A stretch of DNA of 64,000 nt from Streptomyces sp. NBC_01716 (GTDB lineage: Bacteria > Actinomycetota > Actinomycetes > Streptomycetales > Streptomycetaceae), in contig NZ_CP109181.1 of assembly GCF_036248275.1 (NCBI RefSeq), positions 3,720,001 through 3,784,000 of the forward strand. The letters are read 5' to 3'. Of the stretch, positions 35,301 through 45,600 are shown in pieces (the stretch's first letter is position 1; the number at the start of each line of letters is the position of its first letter). A program made the position numbers and the translations under genes. The notes under the pieces were generated by a model. The model searched no databases, was not told where the DNA came from, and saw only the letters and a program-made list of their open reading frames with translations.

Positions 35301-37753
35301 GGAACTTCCAGCAGCTCTACTACACGTCCTGCGAGCACGGACTCAGCGGTTCCTCCGGCTTCCAGTTCAACGCGGTGAGCGAGCAGGTCTCGGCCGAGAC
35401 CCGGAACCGGGTGGAAGGCCTGGCCGGGTACGAACCACCGCGCTCCCTGGTCGAGTCGGACACCCCGGAGCTGCTGGACCGCTGCCCGGTGAACCTCTGC
35501 CACACCCCGGGCCGCCGGGGCGGCGCCACCACACTGTGCGTGCGGTACGTCGGCCGGGACTCCGCCCGCCGCTTCGGCAACTACTTCGCCCACGCCCTGC
35601 ACACCGAGGGCGAGTTCACGGCGGACAGTGGCGGGCTGCTCGCGATCGAGCTGTGGAACTCCCCGGTGTGGACCGCGCGAGTCGCCGGTACGACCGAGAT
35701 TCCGGAGCTGCCCGGACCTCTGTCACGGGGCCCGCTGTCGCCCCGCTCGGCGCGCGCCTTCCTCCGCACGCACCCGTACGCCGAGCAGCTGCCTGCCCTG
35801 CTGGCCGCGGTGCTGGCGGCGCTCGCGGAGGACGGCTCGGTCGTGGTCATCGACGACACGACAGACCGGATCGCCCACTGGTTCGCGACCGTCTCCTACT
35901 TCCTGCCACCCCCGCTCGCCGACACCCTCTCCTTCGCCACCTACCTCTTCCGCCCCACCCGCAGCCGGCTGCACCTGATCGGCACGGTGCCCGAGGCGCG
36001 CCCCGATTTCCGCCCCGACGACGAGGACTCGTACACCGTCTTCGACTTCTCGGCGGGCCGCTTCCCCGAAGTGGTCCCCACCCACCATCTGGTACGGCTG
36101 CTGATCCGGATCGGAGTCGGGTCGATCCGCTCGGTCTGGTCCTGGACGGCCGAGTACACGCACGGCCAGGAGAGGGCGCTGGGCGACTGGCACGCCCCGG
36201 TGGCGGCTGCCGCGGCTGCGGGCGGCATCGAGCTGACCGACGCCGACGTCGGCGCGGTGATCGACTGGCTGGCCGACGCCGGTCATCTCGGGCCGCGCCG
36301 GGCGACGGTGGCGGCGGACATCCATCACAAGTACCGGGACCTGGACGACGCCCGGCTCGCGGCGCTGAGCGCGGCGGCCGATGCGGGCGGCGACGCGGCG
36401 CTGCACCAGGAGCTGGAGGGCAAGCTCCACCAATCCCGTATCCGCGCCTATGTGACCGGCGTGGCGAACGCCCCCGGTCCCGTGCCGATCACGCGTCCCG
36501 CCGAGCGGGAGCAGGCCACCACCCTGTGGCAGCGGCTGCTCGGCGAGGCGGCCGACAGCCGTCAGCGGGTACGGCTGCTGCTGTGGGCGGTGGGCGCGCG
36601 GATCGACCCGGCGCCGGAGCTGCTCGCGGCCCAGAGCCTGGAGCTGGCCCGCGCCCTGCTCGGTGCCTCCGGCGCGGGCCCCGGCCTGCGCGAAGAGGTC
36701 ACCCGCCTCGTCCGCGCCCTGCCGGAGTTCAGGGCCGCGCTGGCGACCTCCGTACAGGAGGTGCTGGCGGAGCGGGGCGGTCAGGAGCAGTTGTTCGCCC
36801 AGTTCCCGGCCACTTTGCTGAGCGAGCAGGACCTCGGTGGGCGGCCCGGACTCCTGGAGCACTACTGGCGGGCGCGGGCCGAGCGGAAGCCCGCCCGTAC
36901 GGTCGACCTGCTGTTCAGGATCCTGGAGGTGCGCGGCCAGGCCTGGCCGGACGGGGAGCTGCTGCGGGGACTGTGGCGGCAGCCGTCGCCGGCCTGGACG
37001 CACGAGGAAGCGACCGAGATCGCCCGCCGGCTGCCGTCGGAGCAGCCGGTGGACGAGGAAGTGGACGACGCGGTCGGCGAGTGGTTCGACCGCGCGATGA
37101 AGCAGGAGGTCCGCGACGAGCGGGGGCTACGAGCCTGCCTGGTGCTGTGCGACGCGCTGGCCGCGCCCGGCCGCCAGTCCTGGCTGCGGGCGGTCACCCA
37201 GGAGTGTGTGCGGACCACCCTCCGGCTGGACGCGGCCCTGCGCGAGGCCACCGAGGCCACCGCGCTCGCCCGTACGTTCCGGATCCCGCAGATCGACGCC
37301 TGGGCGGCACCCCGCGCGCTGAAGCACTACCGGCTGCTCCCCGCGATGCTCCGGCTGCCCGCCGACCCGGCCCGGCTGCGCACCGAGATCAGTGAATTCG
37401 GCTTCTCCCTCGCCGACGGCTATCTGCGCGCCGTGCAACGGGCCGCGGTGGCCACGGGCCCTGTCGACGAGGTGCTGTTCAGCCATGTCACCGGGGTGAT
37501 CGCGGTCAGCCGTGAACGGGCCGCACTGCCGCAGGCACACCTGGAGATCGTCCAGGCGGTACGACTGCACACCGCCCACCACTGGCGGTCCGAGGACCTG
37601 GCCCGTCTGTCCCGCGCACTCCGCCCCTACGACACGCGGCTCGCCGACGCCTACCAGGAGTGCGCCGAGAACCGTCTGGGCCGCATGAAGAAGTGGAGCC
37701 GCAAGCTCACCCAGCGAGGGTCCTCGGACGGCCCCCAACCGGAAGAGTGGTGA
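35297..37753 (+). CDS. GTPase-associated protein 1 (GAP1)-like large protein
   Basis: An 818-residue protein sandwiched between two GTPase genes. The N-terminal region (MRNFQQLYYTSCEHGLSGSS, then GFQFNAVS and FGNYFAHAL) and the following globular part (SYFLPPPLADTLSFATYLF) match my memory of the GAP1 N-terminal and middle domains; the C-terminal 450 residues are helical. No catalytic motif is apparent. In the related systems it is thought to pair with the GTPases as a regulatory or effector-bridging subunit. Four-base overlap with the first GTPase, 7-bp gap to the second. Confidence 0.75.
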   Translation: MRNFQQLYYTSCEHGLSGSSGFQFNAVSEQVSAETRNRVEGLAGYEPPRSLVESDTPELLDRCPVNLCHTPGRRGGATTLCVRYVGRDSARRFGNYFAHALHTEGEFTADSGGLLAIELWNSPVWTARVAGTTEIPELPGPLSRGPLSPRSARAFLRTHPYAEQLPALLAAVLAALAEDGSVVVIDDTTDRIAHWFATVSYFLPPPLADTLSFATYLFRPTRSRLHLIGTVPEARPDFRPDDEDSYTVFDFSAGRFPEVVPTHHLVRLLIRIGVGSIRSVWSWTAEYTHGQERALGDWHAPVAAAAAAGGIELTDADVGAVIDWLADAGHLGPRRATVAADIHHKYRDLDDARLAALSAAADAGGDAALHQELEGKLHQSRIRAYVTGVANAPGPVPITRPAEREQATTLWQRLLGEAADSRQRVRLLLWAVGARIDPAPELLAAQSLELARALLGASGAGPGLREEVTRLVRALPEFRAALATSVQEVLAERGGQEQLFAQFPATLLSEQDLGGRPGLLEHYWRARAERKPARTVDLLFRILEVRGQAWPDGELLRGLWRQPSPAWTHEEATEIARRLPSEQPVDEEVDDAVGEWFDRAMKQEVRDERGLRACLVLCDALAAPGRQSWLRAVTQECVRTTLRLDAALREATEATALARTFRIPQIDAWAAPRALKHYRLLPAMLRLPADPARLRTEISEFGFSLADGYLRAVQRAAVATGPVDEVLFSHVTGVIAVSRERAALPQAHLEIVQAVRLHTAHHWRSEDLARLSRALRPYDTRLADAYQECAENRLGRMKKWSRKLTQRGSSDGPQPEEW

Positions 37754-37760
37754 GCCTCCG

Positions 37761-39305
37761 ATGGGCGACATCCTGATCTTCGTCCTGGTCCCCGCGGTCT
37801 ACCTGGCCCTGCTTCTGCTCTACCTGTTCCTCGCCCCGGCGATCGTGGCCCTGCGCGGGGCGGCACTGGTCAGTGAACTGCTGTGGCGCTACTGCCAGTT
37901 GCTCAACGGCGTCCTGCGCCTGCGCACTCCCGAGTTCGTGAGCGTCCCGCCGTACCGCCCCGCCGACGAACTGGCCCACCGCAACTACTTCTTCGGTCCC
38001 GCCACCCGCGATCTGCGCCAACTCCTCACCCAGGGAAGGCGGTTGTACATCCGCACCGTCACCGACGCCTACCGCCAGGTGACCGCGGGCCAGTTCACCG
38101 CGCCCTCCGTGCACCGGGCCGCCTCCGTCCCGTACGGCCTGACCCTCTACGTGGGCCTGGGCGTCGGCGCCGTCGCCGCGACCCCCGTGCTGGGCACGCT
38201 CTTCGGCGTGCAGGCGCTCGGCGTGGCCCTGCTGACGGCCGGCGCCCGGCTGACCGCGCTCACCCTGCGGGGCACCGACCGTACGGTGATGATCCTGCGC
38301 GGGCTGCCCAGGGGCATGCTGTGCCCGAGCTGCTTCGAACGCGTCCCCTATCCGGCGTACGACTGCCCCCGCCAGACCTGCCGACGCCGGCACGCCGACA
38401 TCCGACCGGGCACCTTCGGCCTCGTCCGGCGCCGGTGCGCCTGCGGCGAGCGCGTACCGACCCTGCTGATGCTGATGAGCAGGGACGCCCGGCTGAGCGG
38501 CCACTGCGTGCACGAACACTGCGGCAAGCCGATGAACCCGGACGCCGGGCACATGCCCGAGCTGATCCTGCCGCTGATCGGCGGCCGGGCCGCGGGCAAG
38601 ACACAGCTGATGGCGGCGATGGTGAAGTCGCTGGAGAACACCGCGGAGAACGGTGGTCCCGCGATCCGGCTCGCGGACCCCGAGTCGACCGACAACCAGC
38701 GCGTCCTGAACGAGGTCCTGGAACTCCAGGGCCGCACCCGCCCCACCCAGAAGACGTTGCCCCGGGCCCATTCGTTCGTGCGGGGCAGCGGCCGTACGGA
38801 GCAGCTGGTGCATGTCTTCGACACGGCCGGTGAGCGATTCGTCAGCCGGGAGGAGACCGACGCGCTGCGCTACGTCCGGGAGGCCCGCACCTTCGTCTTC
38901 GTCCTCGACCCCATGGCCGTCGACGCGTTCTGGACCCGCCTCGACCCGGCGGGCCCGAAGGTGGACCGCACGCTGGCGTCGACGGTCGACCCGGAGGACG
39001 TGTTCTCCCGCTCGATCCAGACCATCCGCACGATGGACACCCCCCTCGACAAGTCCCGCCTCGCCGTCGCCATCACCAAGAGAGACCTCCTGACCAACCA
39101 GCCGGGCCTCCTCCCCGACCACCCGGACGACAGCGACACGGCCCGCGAGTGGCTGGGTGACCGCCTTGGCCTGCGGAACCTGGTGAAGACGATGGACTTG
39201 GAGTTCGGCGAGGTCCGGTTCTTCTGCACGGCGGCGGTGGCGGACGACGAGGGACGGGTGGACCCCAGCATCGCGACTTTCGTCGGGTGGTGCCTGCGGG
39301 GGTGA
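37761..39305 (+). CDS. Membrane-anchored zinc-ribbon GTPase
   Basis: A 514-residue protein and the last gene of the cluster. It has an N-terminal transmembrane helix (ILIFVLVPAVYLALLLLYLF) and a second hydrophobic pair near residues 120-165. Zinc-ribbon cysteines follow (MLCPSCFERV, DCPRQTCRRR, RRCACGER). The GTPase core has Walker A GGRAAGKT (K280), switch II DTAGERF (D354) and TKRD as the base-specificity motif. It is a membrane-tethered paralogue of the GTPase at 34113. The membrane anchor suggests the system assembles at, or reports on, the membrane. Confidence 0.9.
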   Translation: MGDILIFVLVPAVYLALLLLYLFLAPAIVALRGAALVSELLWRYCQLLNGVLRLRTPEFVSVPPYRPADELAHRNYFFGPATRDLRQLLTQGRRLYIRTVTDAYRQVTAGQFTAPSVHRAASVPYGLTLYVGLGVGAVAATPVLGTLFGVQALGVALLTAGARLTALTLRGTDRTVMILRGLPRGMLCPSCFERVPYPAYDCPRQTCRRRHADIRPGTFGLVRRRCACGERVPTLLMLMSRDARLSGHCVHEHCGKPMNPDAGHMPELILPLIGGRAAGKTQLMAAMVKSLENTAENGGPAIRLADPESTDNQRVLNEVLELQGRTRPTQKTLPRAHSFVRGSGRTEQLVHVFDTAGERFVSREETDALRYVREARTFVFVLDPMAVDAFWTRLDPAGPKVDRTLASTVDPEDVFSRSIQTIRTMDTPLDKSRLAVAITKRDLLTNQPGLLPDHPDDSDTAREWLGDRLGLRNLVKTMDLEFGEVRFFCTAAVADDEGRVDPSIATFVGWCLRG

Positions 39306-39346
39306 GAGCGCCGCGGCAGTTGGGGTGGAGTGGGCTGCCGGGCCAG

Positions 39347-39389
39347 AAAAAAGCAAAAGCCCCAGATCACGGCGAGTGAGTTCTGGGGC
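39347..39389 (-). terminator. Intrinsic terminator of the tRNA-Thr gene
   Basis: On the minus strand an 8-bp stem (GCCCCAGA with TCTGGGGC, 39359-39366 and 39382-39389) with a 15-nt loop is followed by TTTTGCTTTTTT. It begins 8 bp after the tRNA 3' end and does not serve the + strand operon. Confidence 0.85.
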
Positions 39390-39397
39390 CTTCACAG

Positions 39398-39471
39398 AGC
39401 CGCCTTCGGGATTCGAACCCGAGACCTACGCATTACGAGTGCGTTGCTCTGGCCAACTGAGCTAAGGCGGC
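39398..39471 (-). tRNA. tRNA-Thr (anticodon CGT)
   Basis: A 74-nt cloverleaf. The acceptor arm pairs GCCGCCT with AGGCGGC and leaves a T discriminator; the D arm has GCTC/GAGC; the anticodon loop CTCGTAA is closed by ACGCA/TGCGT; the T arm is TCGGG-TTCGAAT-CCCGA. CCA is not encoded. The 3' end faces the conflict-type cluster. Confidence 0.97.
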
Positions 39472-39586
39472 AAGCTGCGGATTTGTTCTGTCCGCGCACG
39501 GTCAGGTTCGCATCAGCAGCGGGTGCGAGTCTACAGGGTTCTTGGGGGTGCCCCGAACCAGGGTTTGGCCGGGGAGAGGGGTGTGG

Positions 39587-41116
39587 TCAGCACTTCTTGC
39601 CGTTCTTCGGTGGGGTGCCTTCGAGGAGGTAGGTGTTGATCGCCGTGTCCACGCAGTCGCTGCCCCGGCCGTACGCCGTGTGGCCGTCGCCGTTGTACGT
39701 CAGCAGGACGCCGGAGGAGAGCTGCTCGGCCAGCGACCGGGCCCATTTGTACGGGGTCGCCGGGTCGCGGGTGGTGCCGACCACCAGGATCGGTGGGGCG
39801 CCCTTCGCCTCGATGCGGTGTGGGGTGCCCGTTGCGTTCGTCGGCCAGTAGGCGCAGTTCAGGGAGGCCCAGGCGAGGCCCGTGCCGAAGACCGGGGACG
39901 CCTCCTTGAAGGAGGGCACCGCCGCGTCGACGTCGGCGGGTTTTTCGAAGGCCGGCGGGAGGTCCAGGCAGTTCACCGCGGCGTTGGCGAACATCAGGTT
40001 CGTGTAGGAGCCGTCGCCCTCGCGTTCGTAGTAGCTGTCGGCCAGGGCGAGGAGTCCGGAGCCGTCGTCGTCGTCAATCGCGCTGCTGAGGGATTCGCGG
40101 AGGCCGGGCCAGGCGGACTCGTCGTACATGGCGTTGATCACGCCCGTCGTGGCCAGGGACTCGCCTAGTTTGCGAGGCTCGCCGGTCGGGATCGGCTTCC
40201 TGTCGAGGGCCTTGAAGAAGGCGGTCAGGCGGCGGCCCGCCTCCTCCGGCGCCCCGGTGCCCAGGGGGCAGTCCGGATGTTTGGCGCAGTCCTCGGCGAA
40301 CGCCTGGAAGGCGGTCTCGAAGCCCGCCGTCTGGTCGCGGTTCAGTTCCTCCGCCGGCAGTGAGGGGTCCATCGCGCCGTCGAGGACCAGCCGGCCGACG
40401 CGCCGGGGGAAGAGCTCGGCGTACGTGGCGCCGAGGAAGGTGCCGTACGAGGCCCCGACGTATGTCAGCTTCTCGTCGCGCAGGACGGCGCGGAAGATGT
40501 CCATGTCACGGGCGGCCTCGACGGTCGAGACGTGCGGCAGCAGCTCGGCCGACTGCTTCTCGCAGGACTCGGCGAGCTTCTTGAAGGACTCGGCCAGGAG
40601 GCTCCGCTCGGCCGGTTCGTCGGGGGTCTGGTCGACCTGGGTGTGGGCGTCCATCTCCTTGCCGGTGAGGCATTCGACGGGCGCGCTGCGGGCGACGCCG
40701 CGCGGGTCCATGGCCACCATGTCGTAGCGGTCGCGAACCGGGGCGGGGTAGCCGATGCCCGCGTACCCCTGGAGATAGTCGATGGCCGAGCCCCCGGGGC
40801 CGCCCGGGTTCACATGGAGGGAGCCGAGGCGCTCGCCGGGGCCGGTGGCCTTCTTGCGGGCGATGGCGAGTTTGATCTCGGTGCCGTTCGGCCGGTCGTA
40901 GTCGAGCGGCACCCTCAACGAGGCGCACTTGAACTCGGGAACGCCGCACCCGTGCCAGTCGATCTTCTGCCCGTAGTACTTCTTCAGCGCCGTCGGAGCC
41001 CCCGACTCCGGCGATGCCTCGCCCGACGACGAATCGTCGGACGTGCAGCCGGAGAGGAGTAGACCGGCTGCGGCGAGCCCGGCGGCCGAGAGACGGAGGA
41101 GGCGCCTGAAGTCCAT
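39587..41116 (-). CDS. Lipoprotein alpha/beta-hydrolase, tripeptidyl-aminopeptidase type
   Basis: A 509-residue exported peptidase. The signal ends in a lipobox (AGLLLSGC), so it is lipid-anchored outside the membrane. The oxyanion region LHVNPGGPGGSA, the nucleophile serine in YVGASYGTFLGATY and the histidine in YNGDGHTAYG are the hallmarks of the Streptomyces SlpD/SlpE and tripeptidyl aminopeptidase family, which removes tripeptides from protein N-termini. The last region (C-terminal TAP-like domain) is also present. Length fits. ATG 41116 gives a signal peptide of standard layout. Confidence 0.93.
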   Translation of the reverse strand: MDFRRLLRLSAAGLAAAGLLLSGCTSDDSSSGEASPESGAPTALKKYYGQKIDWHGCGVPEFKCASLRVPLDYDRPNGTEIKLAIARKKATGPGERLGSLHVNPGGPGGSAIDYLQGYAGIGYPAPVRDRYDMVAMDPRGVARSAPVECLTGKEMDAHTQVDQTPDEPAERSLLAESFKKLAESCEKQSAELLPHVSTVEAARDMDIFRAVLRDEKLTYVGASYGTFLGATYAELFPRRVGRLVLDGAMDPSLPAEELNRDQTAGFETAFQAFAEDCAKHPDCPLGTGAPEEAGRRLTAFFKALDRKPIPTGEPRKLGESLATTGVINAMYDESAWPGLRESLSSAIDDDDGSGLLALADSYYEREGDGSYTNLMFANAAVNCLDLPPAFEKPADVDAAVPSFKEASPVFGTGLAWASLNCAYWPTNATGTPHRIEAKGAPPILVVGTTRDPATPYKWARSLAEQLSSGVLLTYNGDGHTAYGRGSDCVDTAINTYLLEGTPPKNGKKC

Positions 41117-41254
41117 TCGAGGAGCCTAGCCGCCGCGTGGTGGGTGTCGCTTTTCCCTGTCCGTACGGGTGACTCCTGCGAACGGGACGGCGTACAGGCA
41201 CACCCGGAAGGCCGACGCTGACCAGACCAGACGCTGACCCGACGCGGGCCCGGC

Positions 41255-42460
41255 TCAGCCCGACCGCAGCGACACCGTCATCGCCTCCACCGCCAGCAGC
41301 GGCGCCACATTGCGGTCGAGCGCCTGGCGGCAGGCCGAGATCGCCTCTATCCGGCGCAGCGTCGCCTCCGGCGTCGACACTCTCGCGATCCGGTCGAGCG
41401 CGTCCCGTACGTCGTCGTTGGCCAGCCCGATCCGCGAGCCGAACTGGATCGCCAGAACGTCCCGGTAGAAGCCCGTCAGGTCGGTGAGCGCCAGGTCGAG
41501 GCTGTCGCGCTGGGTACGGGTCGAACGGCGCTTCTGCCGGTCCGCCAGCTCCTTCATGACGCCCGCCGTACCGCGCGGCATCCGGCCGCCCGGCGCGGCC
41601 CCGAGCGCGGCCTTCATCTCCTCGGTCTCCTTGACGTCCAGGCCCTCGGCGACCTCTTTGGAGTCCTCCCCCGCCGCGTCGATCAGTTCCTGGGCGGCCC
41701 GGAGGCAGCCGCCGATGTCCTCGACGCGCAGCGGGACCTTGAGGACGGTGGCCCGGCGCGCGCGGGCCCGTTCGTCCGTGGCAAGCCGGCGGGCGCGGCC
41801 GATGTGCCCCTGGGTGGCTCGCGCGGCTGCCGCCGCCGCTTCCGGCTCGATGCCGTCGCGTCTCATCAGGACGTCCGCGACGGCGTCCACCGGTGGCGTA
41901 CGGAGCGTGAGATGGCGGCAGCGGGAGCGGATCGTGGGCAGGACGTCTTCCAGGGAGGGGGCGCAGAGCAGCCAGACCGTACGGGGCGCGGGCTCCTCGA
42001 CGGCCTTCAGCAGCACGTTGCCCGCGCCCTCGGTGAGACGGTCCGCGTCTTCGAGGACGATGACCTGCCACCGGCCAATAGCCGGGGAGAGCTGGGCCCG
42101 GCGGACCAGCTCCCTGGTCTCCTTGACGCCGATGGAGAGCAGGTCGGTGCGGACCACCTCGACGTCGGCGTGCGTACCGATCAGGCTCGTGTGGCAGCCG
42201 TCGCAGAACCCGCAGCCGGGCACACCGCCCAGCGCGCGGTCCGGGCTGGTGCACTGGAGGGCGGCGGCGAAGGCCCGCGCCGCGGTGGAACGGCCGGAGC
42301 CCGGCGGGCCGGTGAACAGCCAGGCGTGCGTCATCTTCGTCGCCTCGGGCGGCGGGGTGCCCGAGGCCTCGGCGGTGACCCGGGCGTCCGCGTCACGGGC
42401 GGCGGCGGTGAGCGTGTCGGCGAGGCGCTCCTGCCCGACCAGGTCGTCCCATACGGTCAT
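41255..42460 (-). CDS. holB: DNA polymerase III subunit delta'
   Basis: A 401-residue clamp-loader subunit. It opens VWDDLVGQERLADTL, as in the family. The P-loop is GPPGSGRST, with arginine where functional ATPases have lysine, in keeping with delta' being an ATPase-dead stator. The zinc module is present in GCGFCDGCHTSLIGTHAD. WLLCAPSLEDVLPTIRSRCR is the SRC region. A C-terminal extension is typical of actinomycetes. It lies downstream of the thymidylate kinase gene on the same strand, 188 bp apart, an order conserved in Streptomyces. Confidence 0.95.
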   Translation of the reverse strand: MTVWDDLVGQERLADTLTAAARDADARVTAEASGTPPPEATKMTHAWLFTGPPGSGRSTAARAFAAALQCTSPDRALGGVPGCGFCDGCHTSLIGTHADVEVVRTDLLSIGVKETRELVRRAQLSPAIGRWQVIVLEDADRLTEGAGNVLLKAVEEPAPRTVWLLCAPSLEDVLPTIRSRCRHLTLRTPPVDAVADVLMRRDGIEPEAAAAAARATQGHIGRARRLATDERARARRATVLKVPLRVEDIGGCLRAAQELIDAAGEDSKEVAEGLDVKETEEMKAALGAAPGGRMPRGTAGVMKELADRQKRRSTRTQRDSLDLALTDLTGFYRDVLAIQFGSRIGLANDDVRDALDRIARVSTPEATLRRIEAISACRQALDRNVAPLLAVEAMTVSLRSG

Positions 42461-42648
42461 GCGCCGTCACCGCCTCCGAGTCGCGCGCCACGGCATCCGG
42501 ACCGGGATCGGGACCGGATGCCGACTTTCGAGATCCATTGTGGGGGCAGGGTCTGACAATCCCGTCCCACCGGGGCGGAGGCCCACATTCCGGCCCGCGG
42601 CCCCCTACCAACCGGCGCCCGAACGACCGCCCCGACGCAACCGGTCCC

Positions 42649-45600
42649 TCAGCGGCCACCCCGGCCGCGACCGCCACGCGCCCCGCCGATGTCGTCGTCA
42701 TCGTCACGCGGGCCGAGCAGTTCGTCGGCGAGCGTCGGAAGATCGTCCAGCGGAGTCTCCTCCGCCCAGTCCGAACGCCGCCGTGCCGGCCGCTCCGGAT
42801 CGACCTGCGGCAGCTCCCGCGTCTGGTCGTTCCCGACCACCGGCGGCGCGGTGGCCGGTCCCTGCGCGTCGTCGCGGAAGTAGCCGGGCGGCACCCGGTC
42901 GCCCGGATGGGCGTCCCGTACGGGCGGCAGTAGGGCCGTCTCGTCGACCGCCCGGTCCACCGCCCCCGAGGGGCCGGAGCCCGAGCCCGAAGCCCCGCCG
43001 GAGCCCGACCGCCCCGACTCCTCCCCCGGGTCCGGAACCTTCGGGATCACCCGCGTCTCGTCGTTGTCCGCACCCGAGCCACCCGAGCGACCCGAATCAC
43101 GCGAGTCACCCGAGTCGCTCCTGTCGCCCGACCTGTCCCGGCCCGGCGGCGCGGGCACCTCCTGGGTCGCGTCGTCCGGGGTGACCACCGGCGTCGGCAC
43201 CGTCAACTCGTTGTCCGACTCCGGACGTTCAGCCCCCGCGCCCCCCGCGGCTCCGGCCTCCTCCGCCAGCCGCCGCGCCTCCTCGGCCCTCAGCAGCGCC
43301 TCCTCGGCCTTGCGCTGCTTCTCGCGCCGCCGCTCCTCCGCCTCGGCCCTGAGCCGGCTCTCCTCCTCGGCAAGCCGCCGCAGCCGCTCCTCCTCCGCCC
43401 GCCGCGTGGCGTCCTCCGCCTCGCGCCGTACGCGCTCCTCCTCGGCCAGCCTGCGCGCCTCCTCGGCCCGCTCCCTGGCCTCCATCGCCTGCCGGTCGGC
43501 CTCGCGCTGCCGCGCCTCCTCCAGCTCGCGGCGCTTGCGCTCCTCCTCCTCGGCCCGGAGCTTGGCGAGCTGCGCCTGCCGCTCGCGCTCCTGGCGCTCC
43601 TCCTCGGCCTTCCGCGCCGCCTCTTCCTCGGCCCGGCGCCGCGCCTCCTCGGCGGCGGCCTTCCGCGCCTCCTCCTGCGCCTTCACCTCGGCTGCCGACA
43701 GCGGCAGCATCTGGTCGAGCCGGTGCCTCACGACAGTGGTGACGGCCTCGGGCTCCTGCGCCCCGTCCACGACCAGATACCGGCCGGGGTCCGCCGCGGC
43801 AAGCGTGAGGAAGCCGTCCCGTACACGCTGATGGAATTCGGCCGGCTCGGACTCCAGCCGGTCCGGCGCCTCCGTGAAGCGCTCGCGCGCCGCCTCGGGC
43901 GAGACGTCGAGCAGCACCGTCAGATTCGGTACGAGACCGTCCGTGGCCCAGCGCGAGATACGGGCGATCTCGGTCGGCGCGAGATCGCGCCCGGCGCCCT
44001 GGTAGGCCACGGAGGAGTCGATGTAGCGGTCGGAGATGACGATCGCGCCGCGCTCCAGGGCGGGGCGTACGACCGAATCGACGTGCTCCGCGCGGTCGGC
44101 GGCGTACAGCAGCGCCTCCGCGCGGTGCGACAGACCGGCGCTCGACACATCGAGCAGGATCGATCGGAGGCGCTTGCCGACCGCCGTCGCGCCCGGCTCG
44201 CGCGTGACGACGACCTCGTGGCCCTTGGCGCGGATCCACTCGGCCAGCGCCTCGACCTGGGTCGACTTCCCGGCGCCGTCGCCGCCCTCCACGGCGATGA
44301 AGAAGCCGTTCGCCGCCGGGGCCTGCGCCGGGTCGGCGCCGCCGCGCAGCGCGTCACCCAGATCACGCCGCAGCGGTACGCCCGACCGGTCGTCGGTCTT
44401 GGCGAGTACGACGGCGGCCACCGGCAGCAGCAGCGCGCCGACCAGCATCAGTGTGAAGGCCGCGCCGCCGTGCGCGAAGACGAAGTCCCCGGAGGCCAGC
44501 CGGTGCGGTCCGATCGCGGCGGCGAGTACGGGGGCCACCACGGCGCCGAGCGCCACGTAGACGCGGACGACGGCCTGGAGGTGTTCGGTGTGCCGGCCGT
44601 GCCGGTACTCCTCGGTCTCCTGGTCGATCAGCCCGTGACCGGTGGCGGCCGCGATCCCGGCGGACACACCGGCGAGCAGCGCGACGAACAGCACGGTCGC
44701 CGTGTCGGGCACAAGTCCCGTGACCAGCAGCGCGACACCGGTGAAGGCGATCGCCAGCGCGAACAGCCGGCGCCGGGACAGCCCCGGCAGCACCTTCGCG
44801 GCACCGCGGATACCGACCCCCACGCCGCCCGTCAGGGCGAGGATCAGGAGGGCGAAGGCGACGGGCCCGCCGCCCAGGTCCTTCGCGTGCAGTACGGAGA
44901 CGGCGGCGGCGGACGCGACGGCGCCGGCCACGGCCGCGGCGGCGAACACCAGCAGCGGCACCGCGCCCGTACGGCCCTTGTCCGGACCCGTTCCGGTCGT
45001 CGGACGGCGCAGGCCTTCGAGCGGCGAGCGCGGGCGCGGGGTGGGGCCGCCGGGCAGTTCCAGCATGAACAGGGTCGAGACGGAGGCGGCGAAGAGTCCG
45101 GCCGCGACGTACGACCCGAGGGCCGCCTGGTGCAGTGAGAACCACTCGACGCCCGTACCGATCAGATTGCTGATCAGCGTGACGACGAGCAGGACGGCCG
45201 CGGCCACCGGGATCGCGACGAAGCTCGTGCGCAGCGAGAGCCGGCGCAGCGCGTCGAGACGGTCGGGCATCGGGCGTACGGCGGCGCCTTCCGGCGGCGG
45301 GGCCGGGAGCAGGGCGGGTGCCGCGCTCTCCTTGGCCACCGTCCAGAAGCGCTCGGCCACACCGGCGACGAAGACCGTACTGAGCAGGATCGGCAGCGCG
45401 TTCTCGGGGCTCCAGTCGAGCCAGAGCGGCGCGATGATGAGCAGTACGAGGCGTACGCCGTCGGCCCCGATCATCGTCCAGCGACGGTCCAGCGGACCGC
45501 CCTTGGCGCCGCTGGAGGCCTCGGCGCCGTCGCCCGCCCGTGCTCCGGACGCGCGCGTCCCGGATCCGGGCGCGGTGAGCGCGGACAGCGGCCCGAGGAG

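Noticed and set aside
39398..39471. Attachment site for an integrated element at the tRNA-Thr gene
   Set aside because: No direct copy of the tRNA 3' end was noticed on the other side of the cluster, and no integrase, excisionase or transfer gene is present.
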